Of a stretch of DNA of 64,000 bases, positions 26,529 through 36,049 are shown piece by piece. Below the pieces are notes generated by a model. The model was not told the origin of the DNA. It worked only from the letters and a program-made list of their open reading frames with translations, and did not search any database. Within the stretch, counting starts at the first letter, position 1. Each line of letters starts with the position of its first letter. Source of the stretch: Isosphaeraceae bacterium EP7. Lineage in GTDB: Bacteria; Planctomycetota; Planctomycetia; Isosphaerales; Isosphaeraceae. The stretch is from contig CP151667.1 in assembly GCA_038400315.1 (NCBI GenBank), positions 4,723,174-4,787,173 of the forward strand, read 5' to 3'. The position numbers were made by a program, and so were the translations under genes.

Positions 26529-27596
26529 TCAGATATCGCCGAGCTGCTCGCGGCGGTCGTGGTCGATCAGGGCCAGAGTGAGCGGGTCGAGGTCGCCCTG
26601 GATGATCCGGTCGAGGTGATAGAGAGTCAGGCCGATCCGGTGGTCGGTCACACGGTTCTGGGGGAAGCTGTAGGTCCTGATGCGCTGGGAGCGATCTCCG
26701 GAGCCGATCAGGGTGCGGCGTTGCTCGGCCCGCTGGGCGTTGGCCTTCGCCTGGGTCTGGTCGAAGAGGCGGCTGCGGAGCAGGCGGAGGGCCTTGGCGC
26801 GGTTCTTGTGCTGGCTCCGCTCGTCGCGGCAGACGACGACGATCCCGCTGGGCAGGTGCGTCATCCGCACGGCACTCTCGGTCTTGTTCTGGTGCTGGCC
26901 GCCCGGCCCGCCGGCCCGCATCACGTCAATCTGGAGGTCTTCGGTCCTGACCTCGACGTCCACTTCTTCGGGCTCGGGGAGCACGGCGACGGTGGCGGCC
27001 GAGGTGTGAACTCGCCCCTGGGCTTCGGTTTCGGGGACGCGCTGGACCCGGTGCCCGCCGCTCTCGAACTGGAGGTTGCGGAAGGCCCCGTCGCCGGCGA
27101 CGCCGAAGGTGGCCTCGCGGAATCCGCCCAGCTCGGTGGGGACGACGTCGATGACCTCGAACGTCCAGCCCTTGGTCTCGGCGTACCTGCGATACATCTC
27201 GTAGAGGTCGCGAGCGAAGAGGGCCGCCTCGTCGCCGCCGATTCCGGCCCGGATCTCGATGATCAGGCTGGGTCGGTCGGTGCCGGCGACTCGGTCATAA
27301 AGGACCGTGCGAAGGGCGTCGCCCTCGCGGATCCGCTCGACTTCCAGCTCCTCAATCTCGGCCTCGGCGTACTGGCGCATCTCGAAATCGGGCTCGGCCT
27401 CGACGAGGGCCCTGGCCTCGGTCACCCGGCGCGAGAGGTCGAGGTATCGGCCGTACGGGATGGCCAGCTTGGCCAGGGCGCTCCGCTCCTTGGCCAGGCC
27501 GGCGAGCCTGGATGGGTCGGACGTCACCGCCGGGTCGAGCAGCGCCGCGTCGAGTTCCTGAAACCGAAGGTAGTCCGCCTGGAGCTTCTCGAACAC
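26529..27596 (-). CDS. prfA: Peptide chain release factor 1
   Basis: A 355-residue class I release factor that reads UAA and UAG. The codon-recognition region reads [22 protein letters not shown], with PET in the position of the RF1 PxT tripeptide (RF2 would have SPF). The peptidyl-tRNA hydrolysis motif is [13 protein letters not shown]. Start choice: GTG 27596 gives [15 protein letters not shown], the typical RF1 beginning; a TTG at 27650 would add 18 residues of Pro/Arg-rich sequence unlike the family. The residue after GGQH is Q where V is common in E. coli-type RF1. Confidence 0.95.
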   Translation of the reverse strand: MFEKLQADYLRFQELDAALLDPAVTSDPSRLAGLAKERSALAKLAIPYGRYLDLSRRVTEARALVEAEPDFEMRQYAEAEIEELEVERIREGDALRTVLYDRVAGTDRPSLIIEIRAGIGGDEAALFARDLYEMYRRYAETKGWTFEVIDVVPTELGGFREATFGVAGDGAFRNLQFESGGHRVQRVPETEAQGRVHTSAATVAVLPEPEEVDVEVRTEDLQIDVMRAGGPGGQHQNKTESAVRMTHLPSGIVVVCRDERSQHKNRAKALRLLRSRLFDQTQAKANAQRAEQRRTLIGSGDRSQRIRTYSFPQNRVTDHRIGLTLYHLDRIIQGDLDPLTLALIDHDRREQLGDI

Positions 27597-27735
27597 AGCC
27601 CTTGGGGCCCTCGAAGTCGGCGAAGGAAGATCATCTGGCGGATGGCGCAACGCGAGACGGCCTCCGGACTTCGTCTCGCGTCAAACGCGTCCGACGAGGG
27701 CCGGTAGGCCGCCTTGGTTGATTCGGGTCCGAGGG

Positions 27736-27984
27736 TCAGACGGCGGCCGGGGTCGGCGTCTCGGTTTCTTTCTTGGCCTTGCCGTACTTGCCCTGGAACT
27801 TCTTATTGAACTTGTCCACGCGGCCGGCGGCGTCGACGAACTTCACCGAGCCGGTGTAGTAGGGATGGCAGGCCGAGCAGACCTCGATCCCGATTTTCGG
27901 CTTGGTGCTGCGCGTCTCGAAGGTGTTGCCGCAGCCGCAGGTGACCACGCTGTCGAGGTACTTGGGGTGGATGCCGTCTTTCAT
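27736..27984 (-). CDS. rpmE: 50S ribosomal protein L31
   Basis: An 82-residue protein with the L31 sequence [20 protein letters not shown], ending in a basic, Thr/Pro-rich tail. The zinc-binding form is present: CGC near residue 15-18 and CSAC near 36-39, so this is the C+ (zinc) type, not a zinc-starvation paralogue. ATG 27984 follows GGAGGCGG. It precedes prfA and prmC on the same strand, a widespread ribosomal-release-factor gene order. Confidence 0.97.
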   Translation of the reverse strand: MKDGIHPKYLDSVVTCGCGNTFETRSTKPKIGIEVCSACHPYYTGSVKFVDAAGRVDKFNKKFQGKYGKAKKETETPTPAAV

Positions 27985-28137
27985 GAGAACCGCCGCCTCC
28001 GCCGGCCACGGAGCCGGCATACGTTCGATGTGCAGATAGGTCGCATTCCGGGCGATTGAGCCGCACGGAGAATTTCGAGCCCAATTCTAGCAGGCGTCGA
28101 TGGCCCTGACGAGGGGAAGCCCGTCCCGACCTCGGAA

Positions 28138-28953
28138 TCAAGGGGCGGCCGTCCCCTTGGGCGCCGGGCCTTCGAGCAAGCCGGCGACGTATTTCTCGAC
28201 TTCCTCGTAGGTGAACTGGTTCTCGACGTCGTCCATCGTGAACCGCTTCAGCTCGGCGCCATCAGGCCCGAAGATGAATACGGCGGGGATGGCGTTGATG
28301 TTCAGTTTCTCGAACGCTGGCTCTTCTTCCTCGTCGAGCAGCAGGTTCGTCAGGGTCGCCTTCTGCTCCTTGAGGAACTTGCGGGCCTCGGCCAGGTCGG
28401 CGGGCACATCGGGGTGGTCGAGCGAGAGCGAATAGACGGCCAGGCCCTTGTCGGCATACTTCTTGTGCATCTCGACGACGTGCGGGAAGTTCTCCTTGCA
28501 CGGGGCGCACCAGGTTGCCCAGGCGTCGACCATCGAGTACTTGGCCTTCTTGTTGGCCTTGATCCTGGCCAGGTAGGCGTCGAACTTGACCGGGATCAGG
28601 GAGATCTCGCCGGCGGCGGCTTCCGGGGCAGCAGGCGCGGCGGCGATGGCGCCCAGGTCGACGGGCGTGACGCCCTTGGTCGGCTCGGAATGGGCCGTCT
28701 CGGTGACCGGCTTGGGCTCGGCCTCGGGTGCGGCCTTTGCGGGCGTACTCTCGATTGGCTGGATTCCGGCGGGGGTGCTCTCGATCGCCTTGACCTCGGC
28801 GGGCTTGGGCTCGTCGGGGGCGGCCGGATTCAGGACGGTCGAGGGCGTGGGATTGACGGTGTTCTGCGAGCCTTCGCCGAGGCAGCCGGCCAGGCATCCG
28901 AGCCAGAGCGCCGGGGCGAGGGCGCGAAGGGTTTGCCGAGTTTGTGTCGTCAC
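28138..28953 (-). CDS. TlpA-like thioredoxin-fold lipoprotein
   Basis: A 271-residue exported thiol-disulfide protein. The N-terminus has a hydrophobic segment ending in LAGC, consistent with a lipoprotein signal (Cys about residue 24). A Pro/Ala/Glu-rich spacer of ~80 residues holds a short repeat (IESTPAGIQPIESTPAK), which should hold the catalytic domain away from the membrane. The thioredoxin-like domain (about residues 115-260) has the active site WCAPC in DAWATWCAPCKENFP and the cis-Pro loop INAIPAVFIFG. It probably reduces or oxidises disulfides in the envelope. It runs downstream of a second redoxin-type gene on the same strand. Confidence 0.88.
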   Translation of the reverse strand: MTTQTRQTLRALAPALWLGCLAGCLGEGSQNTVNPTPSTVLNPAAPDEPKPAEVKAIESTPAGIQPIESTPAKAAPEAEPKPVTETAHSEPTKGVTPVDLGAIAAAPAAPEAAAGEISLIPVKFDAYLARIKANKKAKYSMVDAWATWCAPCKENFPHVVEMHKKYADKGLAVYSLSLDHPDVPADLAEARKFLKEQKATLTNLLLDEEEEPAFEKLNINAIPAVFIFGPDGAELKRFTMDDVENQFTYEEVEKYVAGLLEGPAPKGTAAP

Positions 28954-29149
28954 GGTCGTAGCTCTCGCCGGTGTGGGCGCGTCGGCTCGGCGCGCCGGGG
29001 TTGGTCCATCGTCGATCTTGATTCTAGGATGCGAGCGAGGCGACCGCCTCCGGCGGGATGGGCCGGTGGAGATCGCCTCGTGATTCTGCGTCGACAGTTC
29101 GAGCTGTCAGATCCTCAACGTGGCGCCGGGTGGGCGACCCCGAGTCGGA

Positions 29150-29743
29150 TTACTTGCTCTTCTTGTAGCCGATGCCGCAGCCGCGGGCCTGGGTCTTGGA
29201 GACCTCGACCGACTCGCCCTTGAGCACGGCGTCGATGGCGTCCTTCAGGTAGGTCTTCTCGACCTTGTTCTCCTGCATGCTGTCGTCCAGGGCGCCGATG
29301 TACTGGACGGTGCGGCCCTTGTCGAGGACGAAGAACTGCGGGGTGACGACCGCGCCGAAGTCTTTGCCAATCTGCTGGGACACGTCGGAGCCGTAGACGA
29401 AGTTGTACTTCCGGTCCTTCACGCGGGCCTTGATGGCGTCGAGGTCGTCTTCGGCCGTGTCGCTGACGGAGACGGCGACGAGCTTGACGCTCTTGCCCTT
29501 GTAGCCCTTGGCGAGGTCGATGATCCGGTCTTCGTAGGTGGTCACGGCCGGGCAGTGGTTGGCCAGGAAGACGACGACGACAACGTCTTCCTTGATGTCG
29601 GACAGGGCGAGGTTCGTTTCCTTGTCGCCATCAATGGCGGGGATGCCGGCGAAGGCGGGGGCCTTGTCACCGACCTTGACGGCGCCGAAGGCCGGGGCGG
29701 AGATGAGGGCCAGGGCGGAAAGGCTCAGAAGCATCTTACGCAT
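29150..29743 (-). CDS. Secreted redoxin (AhpC/TSA-like) protein
   Basis: A 197-residue protein with a clear signal peptide (MRKMLLSLSALALISAPAFG; GGGAG precedes ATG 29743). The thioredoxin-like domain has VKVGDKAPAF, a single-cysteine active region VFLANHCPAVTTYEDR and the cis-Pro TPQFFVLDKG. The Cys-Pro of HCP is in the position of the redoxin nucleophile and lacks the second Cys of CxxC, so a peroxiredoxin-like or one-cysteine mechanism is more likely than disulfide exchange. The C-terminal QARGCGIGYK sequence is a feature I associate with planctomycete homologues of this type. It lies 196 bases upstream of the TlpA-like gene, on the same strand. Confidence 0.88.
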   Translation of the reverse strand: MRKMLLSLSALALISAPAFGAVKVGDKAPAFAGIPAIDGDKETNLALSDIKEDVVVVVFLANHCPAVTTYEDRIIDLAKGYKGKSVKLVAVSVSDTAEDDLDAIKARVKDRKYNFVYGSDVSQQIGKDFGAVVTPQFFVLDKGRTVQYIGALDDSMQENKVEKTYLKDAIDAVLKGESVEVSKTQARGCGIGYKKSK

Positions 29744-30139
29744 CGATTCGTTCTCCCGAATGTGTGCATCAGAGGAAGATGAGCCGGCCGCCGGCCACTC
29801 ATGCCGACGGGACGACTTCACCGGGGGCCCCATCCATCCCGGGGGCCCCGCAGCGATCAGAGGCTTATGTGCCTCGGGTCGTTCGCAAAGAGTAGAGCGT
29901 CAAACGTTGGCGTGCCGGCCCGAAATCGTAGCGATTTCTCCGGGATCCGACGAGCCAGAGTGTCTCACACCCCGGGCGTCGGGCCAATCCGTCGGAGCCA
30001 GTACGGCTCCGGTCGCCTCGAGGTTCGGAGAATTCCGAAAATCTCGCAAACGAATATGCAATTGATTGTTTGATTGCATGTCTGCGTGATGCCGGCGGAT
30101 TCTTGGGCTCGATGGGGTCAGGGAGTCGATCGAGCGACC
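29744..30139. other. Intergenic region with an AT-rich inverted repeat
   Basis: No convincing gene is seen in these 396 bases. The one clear structure is ATGCAAT (30056-30062) and ATTGCAT (30073-30079) around a 10-base AT-rich centre, unusual in this GC-rich DNA. It lies between the stop of the 30140 gene and the start of the redoxin gene, so it could be an operator or part of a transcription end. Confidence 0.45.
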
Positions 30140-31075
30140 TCAGGGGGGTGGTGAGAGCGAGAGCGACGGCATCCCGCCCATCGGAAGGTTCGATGCACCG
30201 AAGCCGGTGGGAGGAGAACCGCCGAGACTGGGAGTCACCGAGTTGAGGGTCCCGAGTGCGCCGCTGGGGCCACCGGGTCCATCCGCGGAGAAGCGGCCCG
30301 TGGCATAAGGCCCGGTGCGGTCGACGCTCGGATTGGAGACGGAGCCGCTCAGGGAATTATACGGCCAGGAGGTGACGCCGATGGCCGGCCCGGGCATATG
30401 CCGGCTGATGCCGGGAGGGAGGGGTCCGCCATAGTTGCCGTCGAAGCTGACCGACTGGTTGTAGGCCCGCGCCAGGCCGGTCTGCCTGTCGTACACGATC
30501 GTGGTGAGACCTCCGTTGGCATTGAGGTAGCTCGTCATCTGATAATTCTGGCGATCAGTCAGGTTGTTCCCCCCCGGCAGCGGGATTCTGCCCGAGACGA
30601 AGGACATCCCCGGCCGGAGCCCGGCGATGGGGGCCAGATTGACCCGCGGCCCGGCAGGGGGGAGCGGCACATGATCGGTTCTGCGCATCGTCTTCAGGTC
30701 GAGCGGCCCGAACAGGGTCGGTCGCATCGGTCGTGGGTCGGCATTGATAACGGAGGCGGGCGGCTGAAAGATCGCATTGGGGTTGCCCCTGGGCCGGGCG
30801 GCCTGCCTGGCAGGTGCGGCCGGCGTCGTGTTCGAGGCCGGGGACCGGCGGGGGGCTGATGCAGCCTTCGTGGTCGTGGGAGATGAGCCTGCGGCAGGGC
30901 GGGCAACGGCCGTGGCCGGACGGGGGACGAGGGAGCCCGACGCCGGCCTGACGGCGCCCGGGGCTTGGGAAAGGGCCGGGCCTGGGACGGGGATAGGGTC
31001 CGAAGGCACGTTAGACTGCGCACCGGCTTCGGTTGCGATCAGCACTCCGAAGATGACGATCCAGGTCCGAGGCAT
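30140..31075 (-). CDS. Secreted proline-rich protein of unknown function
   Basis: A 311-residue protein beginning with a signal peptide (MPRTWIVIFGVLIATEAGAQ). Residues 25-115 are very rich in Pro, Ala and Ser; the C-terminal half is rich in Gly, Ser and Asn and contains DRQNYQMTSYLNANGGLT and RAYNQSVSFDG, hinting at a small folded unit. No enzyme motif was recognised. The codon use and GC-rich composition match the surroundings. It is probably a secreted or envelope-associated structural protein. Confidence 0.65.
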   Translation of the reverse strand: MPRTWIVIFGVLIATEAGAQSNVPSDPIPVPGPALSQAPGAVRPASGSLVPRPATAVARPAAGSSPTTTKAASAPRRSPASNTTPAAPARQAARPRGNPNAIFQPPASVINADPRPMRPTLFGPLDLKTMRRTDHVPLPPAGPRVNLAPIAGLRPGMSFVSGRIPLPGGNNLTDRQNYQMTSYLNANGGLTTIVYDRQTGLARAYNQSVSFDGNYGGPLPPGISRHMPGPAIGVTSWPYNSLSGSVSNPSVDRTGPYATGRFSADGPGGPSGALGTLNSVTPSLGGSPPTGFGASNLPMGGMPSLSLSPPP

Positions 31076-31293
31076 CGTGGCCTCCAGGTCGGTCTGAGAT
31101 GGCCCGCCCGCACAGGGGCTCGAGGCGAGCAGGGGTCGGGAATTGAAGTTTGCGAGGTGAACGTTTCATCCTAGCGTGCAAGTCTCGACCCGGAAATGCG
31201 TCGACTGGCGGGTTCTCCGCCCGGATACTCCGGGCATCGACCGGCGATTGACGCCGGCTTCGTACGTTCGTTCGCGTCACCCAGGAGACTCTC

Positions 31294-32748
31294 ATGACTG
31301 CCGGCAGGCTTCTCATCCATTCTTCGTTGGTGTTGGCCGCTCTCTGCGCAGGGACATCACAGGGCGCGGCCCCCGTCTTCCGGGCCGGCGCATTCTCGGC
31401 GGATGTCACCCCCCTGAAATTCCCGATCTCGATGAACGGGCAGCTCAATAACCAGGTAGCGAATTCGGCGTCGAGCCGGCTCCACGCCAGGTGCATCGTG
31501 CTCGACGACGGGACTTCGAAGGTCGCGATCGTGGTGGTGGATAGCTGCCTGATCTCCGACGAGATCTTCGACGAGGCGAAGGCAAGGGCCTCGAAGGCAA
31601 CCGGAATCGCCGCCGACCACATGATGATGTCGGCCACCCACACGCATACGGGGCCGGCCTCGGTCGGCGTCTTCCAGAGCGAGCCCGATAAAGACTATGT
31701 CGCCTTTCTCATCGGTCAGATTGCCGAGGGGGTCATCAAGGCGGACGCGAACCTGGCGCCTGCGCGGGTGGGCTGGGGTAGCGGCAGCGACCCGACGCAG
31801 GTCTTCTGCCGCCGCTGGCTGATGAAGCCCGGTACGGCGCTGACAAATCCGTTCGGCGGGACCAAGGATGACCAGGCGCAGATGCATCCTGGGTTCCAGA
31901 ACCCGAACGCGGTCGAGGTGACCGGGCCGGTCGACCCGGAGATCGGGCTGCTCTCCTTGAAGCGGGCGAGCGACGGGCGGCCGATCGCGCTGATGGCCAA
32001 TTACGCCATGCATTACGTGGGATACGGGATCCCGGCCGGGACGACCTCGGCCGATTACTTCGGCAGGTTCTGCGAGCGGATCGAGGCGAAGCTGGGCGCG
32101 GGACCCGGAGAGGGCCCTCCGTTCGTCGCGGCACTGGCCAACGGCACATGCGCCGAGACGCAATGCTTCGACTATAGCAAGCCGAAGGGGAACGTCACGA
32201 TCGAGACGGTCTCGGCCAGCGTCTCGGAGCGTGCGCTCGAGGCTTATCAGACGATCGAATATCACGACTGGGTTCCGCTCGTCGCCCGCGAGACCATCCT
32301 CACGATCCCGCTCCGACTGGCCGGCGCCGACGAGGTGGCCCGCGCCAAGGCGGTGCTGGCCCCCATCAAGGGGCGTTCGTTGCAGGGATGGGAAGAAATC
32401 TACGCTCGCGAGACTGTTCTCTTGTCCGTCGGTCCCAAGGAGGCACGGGTCAAGCTCCAGGCGATGCGGATCGGCACGATGGGGCTGGCCGCGATCCCGA
32501 ATGAGGTCTACTGCCAGACCGGCCTGGCGATCAAGGAGGGAAGCCCCCTGAAGCCGACGTTCATCAATGAGCTGGCCAACGGCTATCACGGCTACCTGAC
32601 GCCGCCGGACCAGCACAAGCTGGGGGGCTACACCGCCTGGCGGGCGCGGTCGAGCTGCCTGGAGGTTGGGGCTGAGCCGAAGGTGCGGCGGGCAGTGCTC
32701 GACCTGCTCAAGTCGGTGGCAGAGGCGACGATGCCCGACGTGCGCTGA
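31294..32748 (+). CDS. Secreted protein with neutral/alkaline ceramidase N-terminal domain
   Basis: A 484-residue secreted hydrolase-like protein (signal peptide LLIHSSLVLAALCAGTSQG; AGGAG precedes ATG 31294). It carries the neutral ceramidase fold start (FRAGAFSADVTPLKFPI) and the zinc-ligand block MMSATHTHTGPAS, and later NYAMHYVGYG and IPNEVYCQTGLA. In characterised ceramidases these residues bind the zinc that cleaves the amide of ceramide. Many planctomycete members have only this N-terminal domain, as here, and their substrate is not established. It converges with the metalloprotease gene at 32758. Confidence 0.88.
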   Translation: MTAGRLLIHSSLVLAALCAGTSQGAAPVFRAGAFSADVTPLKFPISMNGQLNNQVANSASSRLHARCIVLDDGTSKVAIVVVDSCLISDEIFDEAKARASKATGIAADHMMMSATHTHTGPASVGVFQSEPDKDYVAFLIGQIAEGVIKADANLAPARVGWGSGSDPTQVFCRRWLMKPGTALTNPFGGTKDDQAQMHPGFQNPNAVEVTGPVDPEIGLLSLKRASDGRPIALMANYAMHYVGYGIPAGTTSADYFGRFCERIEAKLGAGPGEGPPFVAALANGTCAETQCFDYSKPKGNVTIETVSASVSERALEAYQTIEYHDWVPLVARETILTIPLRLAGADEVARAKAVLAPIKGRSLQGWEEIYARETVLLSVGPKEARVKLQAMRIGTMGLAAIPNEVYCQTGLAIKEGSPLKPTFINELANGYHGYLTPPDQHKLGGYTAWRARSSCLEVGAEPKVRRAVLDLLKSVAEATMPDVR

Positions 32749-32757
32749 TGGGATGGA

Positions 32758-33819
32758 TCAGCGGCGGCCCCACCCAATCTCCGAGGCGGTGAGCGGGTCG
32801 ATCCTGAGCTGCGAGAGCCTGGGCGAGTCGAGCCGCATGACGTCGCGGCTCGTCACGCCCGGGCTCGGCCCGTCGTCCAGCGGCAGCCCGTATTTATCCT
32901 CGGCGCCAAAGAGGTGGAGGATCTCGTGGGCCACCGTGGCGGGATCGGTGCCCACGGCCCCTTTGAGACGCCCTGAGAAGTCGGAATAGCGTGGATAGCA
33001 GACCGCGAGGTTGACGCCGGGAAGGTGGCCATCGGACTCGCGGACGGCGAACGAGAGGCCGGAGCGCATCGGGCAAAGGATCCAGGCGATGGCGTCGGCC
33101 TCGATCCTCCTTCCGATCGAATCCACCAGGTCCGCGGCGTCGCGGAAGCCGAGCTGACCGGCCGCCCGGCTCATGGAAGAGAGTTCGCTGACGACCTGCC
33201 TCGGTGTGCTGGGGACGAGCTCATCGCCCTGGTAGCCGAATCCAAATTCCTGGGAACCGGCGGGCTCCGTGTCCTCGGCCTCCAGGAAGACGCGGGCCAA
33301 ATCGATGTGGAGCGGCACGGCATGCGTCGCCGCCTGGCGCGCGATCCAGCGCGCGGCCCTCGCAACCTCGTTCAGGCTGGATCGGATCTCATCGGGCTGC
33401 CAGCGACGCCCGTCTCGGCCGACGAAGACTGAGGCGAGGACCACCCGCCCCAGGAGGGGGGGGCGAGAGTTGCGCGGCGGAGTGTCGATGACCGGGTTGT
33501 CGCGAGAGAACGCCTCGAATCGCGAGAACTCGCCGTACTCTCCCGACTCCGAAACGGCGACTCCCGGGACCTCGGCGATGCCGGTCGCGCCATCGGCGAG
33601 CTCGGTCCAGCGGATGGGGACGAGTTTTGCGGGAGATGCGCGTAGGAGGAGCAAGATGCACTCCGAAGCGATGATCGAGAGGAGGATCGGGGCCAGGAAG
33701 GCGGCGAGGTGTTCGGCCGAGGAGGATCGCTGCGGGAGCGACGCGACCAGGGCGGCCCCGAGCAGAGCCCCGAAAATCCAGGACGAGCAGCGGAGGGAGA
33801 AGGCCTGAAGAGGATGCAT
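32758..33819 (-). CDS. Membrane-anchored zinc metalloprotease-like protein
   Basis: A 353-residue protein with two N-terminal hydrophobic segments (SWIFGALLGAALVASL and AAFLAPILLSIIASECILLLL), leaving the rest outside or in the cytoplasm depending on topology. Near the C-terminus the motif VAHEILHLFGAEDKYGL reads HExxHxxGxxD, a metzincin-like zinc-binding signature in which the third ligand is Asp. No other family-level match is recognised. A typical metzincin Met-turn is not obvious, although DVMRLDSPRL follows at suitable distance. The gene has no operon partner. Confidence 0.72.
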   Translation of the reverse strand: MHPLQAFSLRCSSWIFGALLGAALVASLPQRSSSAEHLAAFLAPILLSIIASECILLLLRASPAKLVPIRWTELADGATGIAEVPGVAVSESGEYGEFSRFEAFSRDNPVIDTPPRNSRPPLLGRVVLASVFVGRDGRRWQPDEIRSSLNEVARAARWIARQAATHAVPLHIDLARVFLEAEDTEPAGSQEFGFGYQGDELVPSTPRQVVSELSSMSRAAGQLGFRDAADLVDSIGRRIEADAIAWILCPMRSGLSFAVRESDGHLPGVNLAVCYPRYSDFSGRLKGAVGTDPATVAHEILHLFGAEDKYGLPLDDGPSPGVTSRDVMRLDSPRLSQLRIDPLTASEIGWGRR

Positions 33820-33842
33820 CGGCTCGGTGCATAAAGAGAGAA

Positions 33843-33876
33843 ACGCCCCGATGACCTGGGGTGGCCGTCGGGGCGT
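33843..33876 (-). terminator. Rho-independent terminator of glgX
   Basis: An 11-bp stem with one G-U pair (33843-33853 with 33866-33876; core ACGCCCCGA/TCGGGGCGT), read on the minus strand, is followed by TTTCTCTCTTT, a classic U-rich tail. It lies 25 bases downstream of the glgX stop codon. Confidence 0.8.
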
Positions 33877-33901
33877 CTGGGGGAGTGTCTAACGTCCGAC
33901 C

Positions 33902-36049
33902 TCAGCGGCCGATGAGGACGATCGTGCTTCGCGGCTCGATGGTGATGTGGGCCTCGGGGACGAAGACGGCCGCCTCGTCGAGGAGGATGTCGTCGACCGC
34001 GCTCCGGTTGGTGTCAACCACGCGATACCAACGCCTGCCTTGCACAACCGGCAGCTCGGCCGTGATCGGCTCCCAGTAAGAGTTGGAGGCGACGTAGATG
34101 GGGACGTCGGAGCGCTGGTCGGTCTTGAAGGCTTCGAGGGTCCAGGCGATGAAACGGGACGACTCGCCGAAGTCGGCCTCGCTCGGCTTCACCCCGTGCC
34201 AGGTGATCTGGCGGAGGGTCGGCGTCTCGGAGTCCTCGGGGGTCAGGTAGCGCCAGCGGCTGACGATCTGGTGACGCTTGCGAAGGGCGATGATCTTGCG
34301 AGTGAAGTCGAGGATCTCCTCGTTCTTCTTGGCGTCTTCCCAGTTGATCCAGTTGAGGTGGTTATCCTGGAACACGGTGTTGTTGTCCCCCTCGGCGGTC
34401 CGACGCATCTCGTCGCCGTAGAGGAGCATCGGGGTGCCCTGCGAGAGGAAGAGCAGGGTCAGGAAGTTCTTGATCTGCTTGCGGCGAAGGGCCTCGATCT
34501 CGGGGTCGTCGGTGTAACCTTCGATCCCGCAGTTCCAGCTCTCATTGTCGTTGGCGCCGTCGCGCCCTTCCTCGCCGTTGCGTTCGTTGTGCTTCTCGTT
34601 GAAGCTGACCAGGTCATTCAGCGTGAAGCCGTCGTGGCAGGTCACGAAGTTGATGCTGTGGAACGGCGACCGTTCGTCGCCGTCGCCGGAGCCGAAGAGG
34701 TCGTATGAGCCGGCGACGCGAGTGGCCAATTCGCCGACGACCCCGGCGTCCCCTTTGATGAATTTCCGCAGGGTGTCGCGGAACTTGCCGTTCCACTCGG
34801 CCCATCTCCGGTCCGAGAAGCTACCCAGGCGGTACTGGCGGATGCTCCAGGGCTCGGCGATGAGCTTGATCCGAGAGAGGACCGGGTCGGTCTCGATCTC
34901 GTGGATGATCGGCGTCTTGCCCTTCTCCTGCTGGTCGACGTCCACGGCGAAGACGGCCGCCAGGTCGAACCTGAAGCCGTCGACGTGCATCTCCTCGACC
35001 CAGTAGCGCAGGCAATCCAGGATGAACCTGCGGACCACCGGGTGGTTGCAGTTCATCGTGTTGCCGCAGCCGGTGAAGTCGTTGTAGTAGCGCGGGTCGG
35101 GCGCGAGCATGTAGTACGTGCCGTTGTCCAGCCCCTTGAAGCTGATCGTCGGGCCGTAGTGGTTGCCCTCGCGCGTGTGGTTGAACACGACGTCGAGGAT
35201 GACCTCGATGTTGTTCTTGTGCAGCTCGCGCACCAGCATCTTGAATTCGTCGATCTGCTCGCCGCACTTGCCATAATAGCTGTAGTGCGACTCGGGGGCG
35301 AAGAACGCGACCGTGTTGTAGCCCCAGGCGTTGCTCAGGCGTTCGCCGGTCATTGGGTCGCGGAACGGGGCATCGAAGGCGTCGAACTCGAAAACGGGGA
35401 GCAGCTCGACCGCCGTGATCCCCAGGTCCTTGAGGTAGGGGATCTTCTCGATGAACCCGCGATACGTGCCGCCGAAGTCGCTCGCCGCCGAGTGGTGCCG
35501 CGTGAACCCGCGCACACTGACCTCGTAGATGATCGACTCTTCGATCGGGATGTCGGGGTGCCGGTCCCCTTCCCAGTCGAAGTCGCTCCGGTAGGCGACG
35601 CAGCGAGCGGCCGCGGTGACATTCTCGACGGTCGACGGCTTGAGGTCGCGGTCTTCGAGCGTGGGATCGTTGTTGTCGTAGCCCAGGGCGTCGGCCATCA
35701 ACCAGTTGAAGTCGCCCGTGACGGCCGGGGCATAGGGGTCGAGCAACGTTTTGGCGCAATTGAACCGCGCGCCCGTCGCCACCGGGTTGTAGGGGCCGTC
35801 GACCCGGTAGTTATACAGGGTCCGGTTGGGCAGTCCTTCGACGAAGATATGCCAGATGTCGCCGGTCTTGTTCGTCTCCTCGGAGAGCGGGATGACCTGG
35901 GCGGGACGTTGATCGGCGATATTGTCGAAGAGGAGCAGCTCGACGCGGGTCGCTCCCGACGAGTGGATTGCGAAGTTGATCCCCTCGGGGGTGATCGTCG
36001 GCCCAAGCTTGTCGGGCTGTCCGGGGAGCAAATTCTTGATTCGGGGCAT
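33902..36049 (-). CDS. glgX: Glycogen debranching enzyme (isoamylase type)
   Basis: A 715-residue GH13 enzyme that hydrolyses alpha-1,6 branches of glycogen. The N-terminal domain starts with GINFAIHSSGATRVELLLFD, and the (beta/alpha)8 barrel has the GH13 conserved blocks: DVVFNHTREG, DGFRFDLA (nucleophile Asp, about residue 361), KLIAEPW (acid/base Glu), and NFVTCHDG (transition-state Asp). Length and order match GlgX. ATG 36049 gives MPRIKNLLPGQP. It is divergent from treY, with a 366-base intergenic region holding the likely promoters, and ends at a good terminator. Together they suggest processing of glycogen for trehalose formation. Confidence 0.95.
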   Translation of the reverse strand: MPRIKNLLPGQPDKLGPTITPEGINFAIHSSGATRVELLLFDNIADQRPAQVIPLSEETNKTGDIWHIFVEGLPNRTLYNYRVDGPYNPVATGARFNCAKTLLDPYAPAVTGDFNWLMADALGYDNNDPTLEDRDLKPSTVENVTAAARCVAYRSDFDWEGDRHPDIPIEESIIYEVSVRGFTRHHSAASDFGGTYRGFIEKIPYLKDLGITAVELLPVFEFDAFDAPFRDPMTGERLSNAWGYNTVAFFAPESHYSYYGKCGEQIDEFKMLVRELHKNNIEVILDVVFNHTREGNHYGPTISFKGLDNGTYYMLAPDPRYYNDFTGCGNTMNCNHPVVRRFILDCLRYWVEEMHVDGFRFDLAAVFAVDVDQQEKGKTPIIHEIETDPVLSRIKLIAEPWSIRQYRLGSFSDRRWAEWNGKFRDTLRKFIKGDAGVVGELATRVAGSYDLFGSGDGDERSPFHSINFVTCHDGFTLNDLVSFNEKHNERNGEEGRDGANDNESWNCGIEGYTDDPEIEALRRKQIKNFLTLLFLSQGTPMLLYGDEMRRTAEGDNNTVFQDNHLNWINWEDAKKNEEILDFTRKIIALRKRHQIVSRWRYLTPEDSETPTLRQITWHGVKPSEADFGESSRFIAWTLEAFKTDQRSDVPIYVASNSYWEPITAELPVVQGRRWYRVVDTNRSAVDDILLDEAAVFVPEAHITIEPRSTIVLIGR

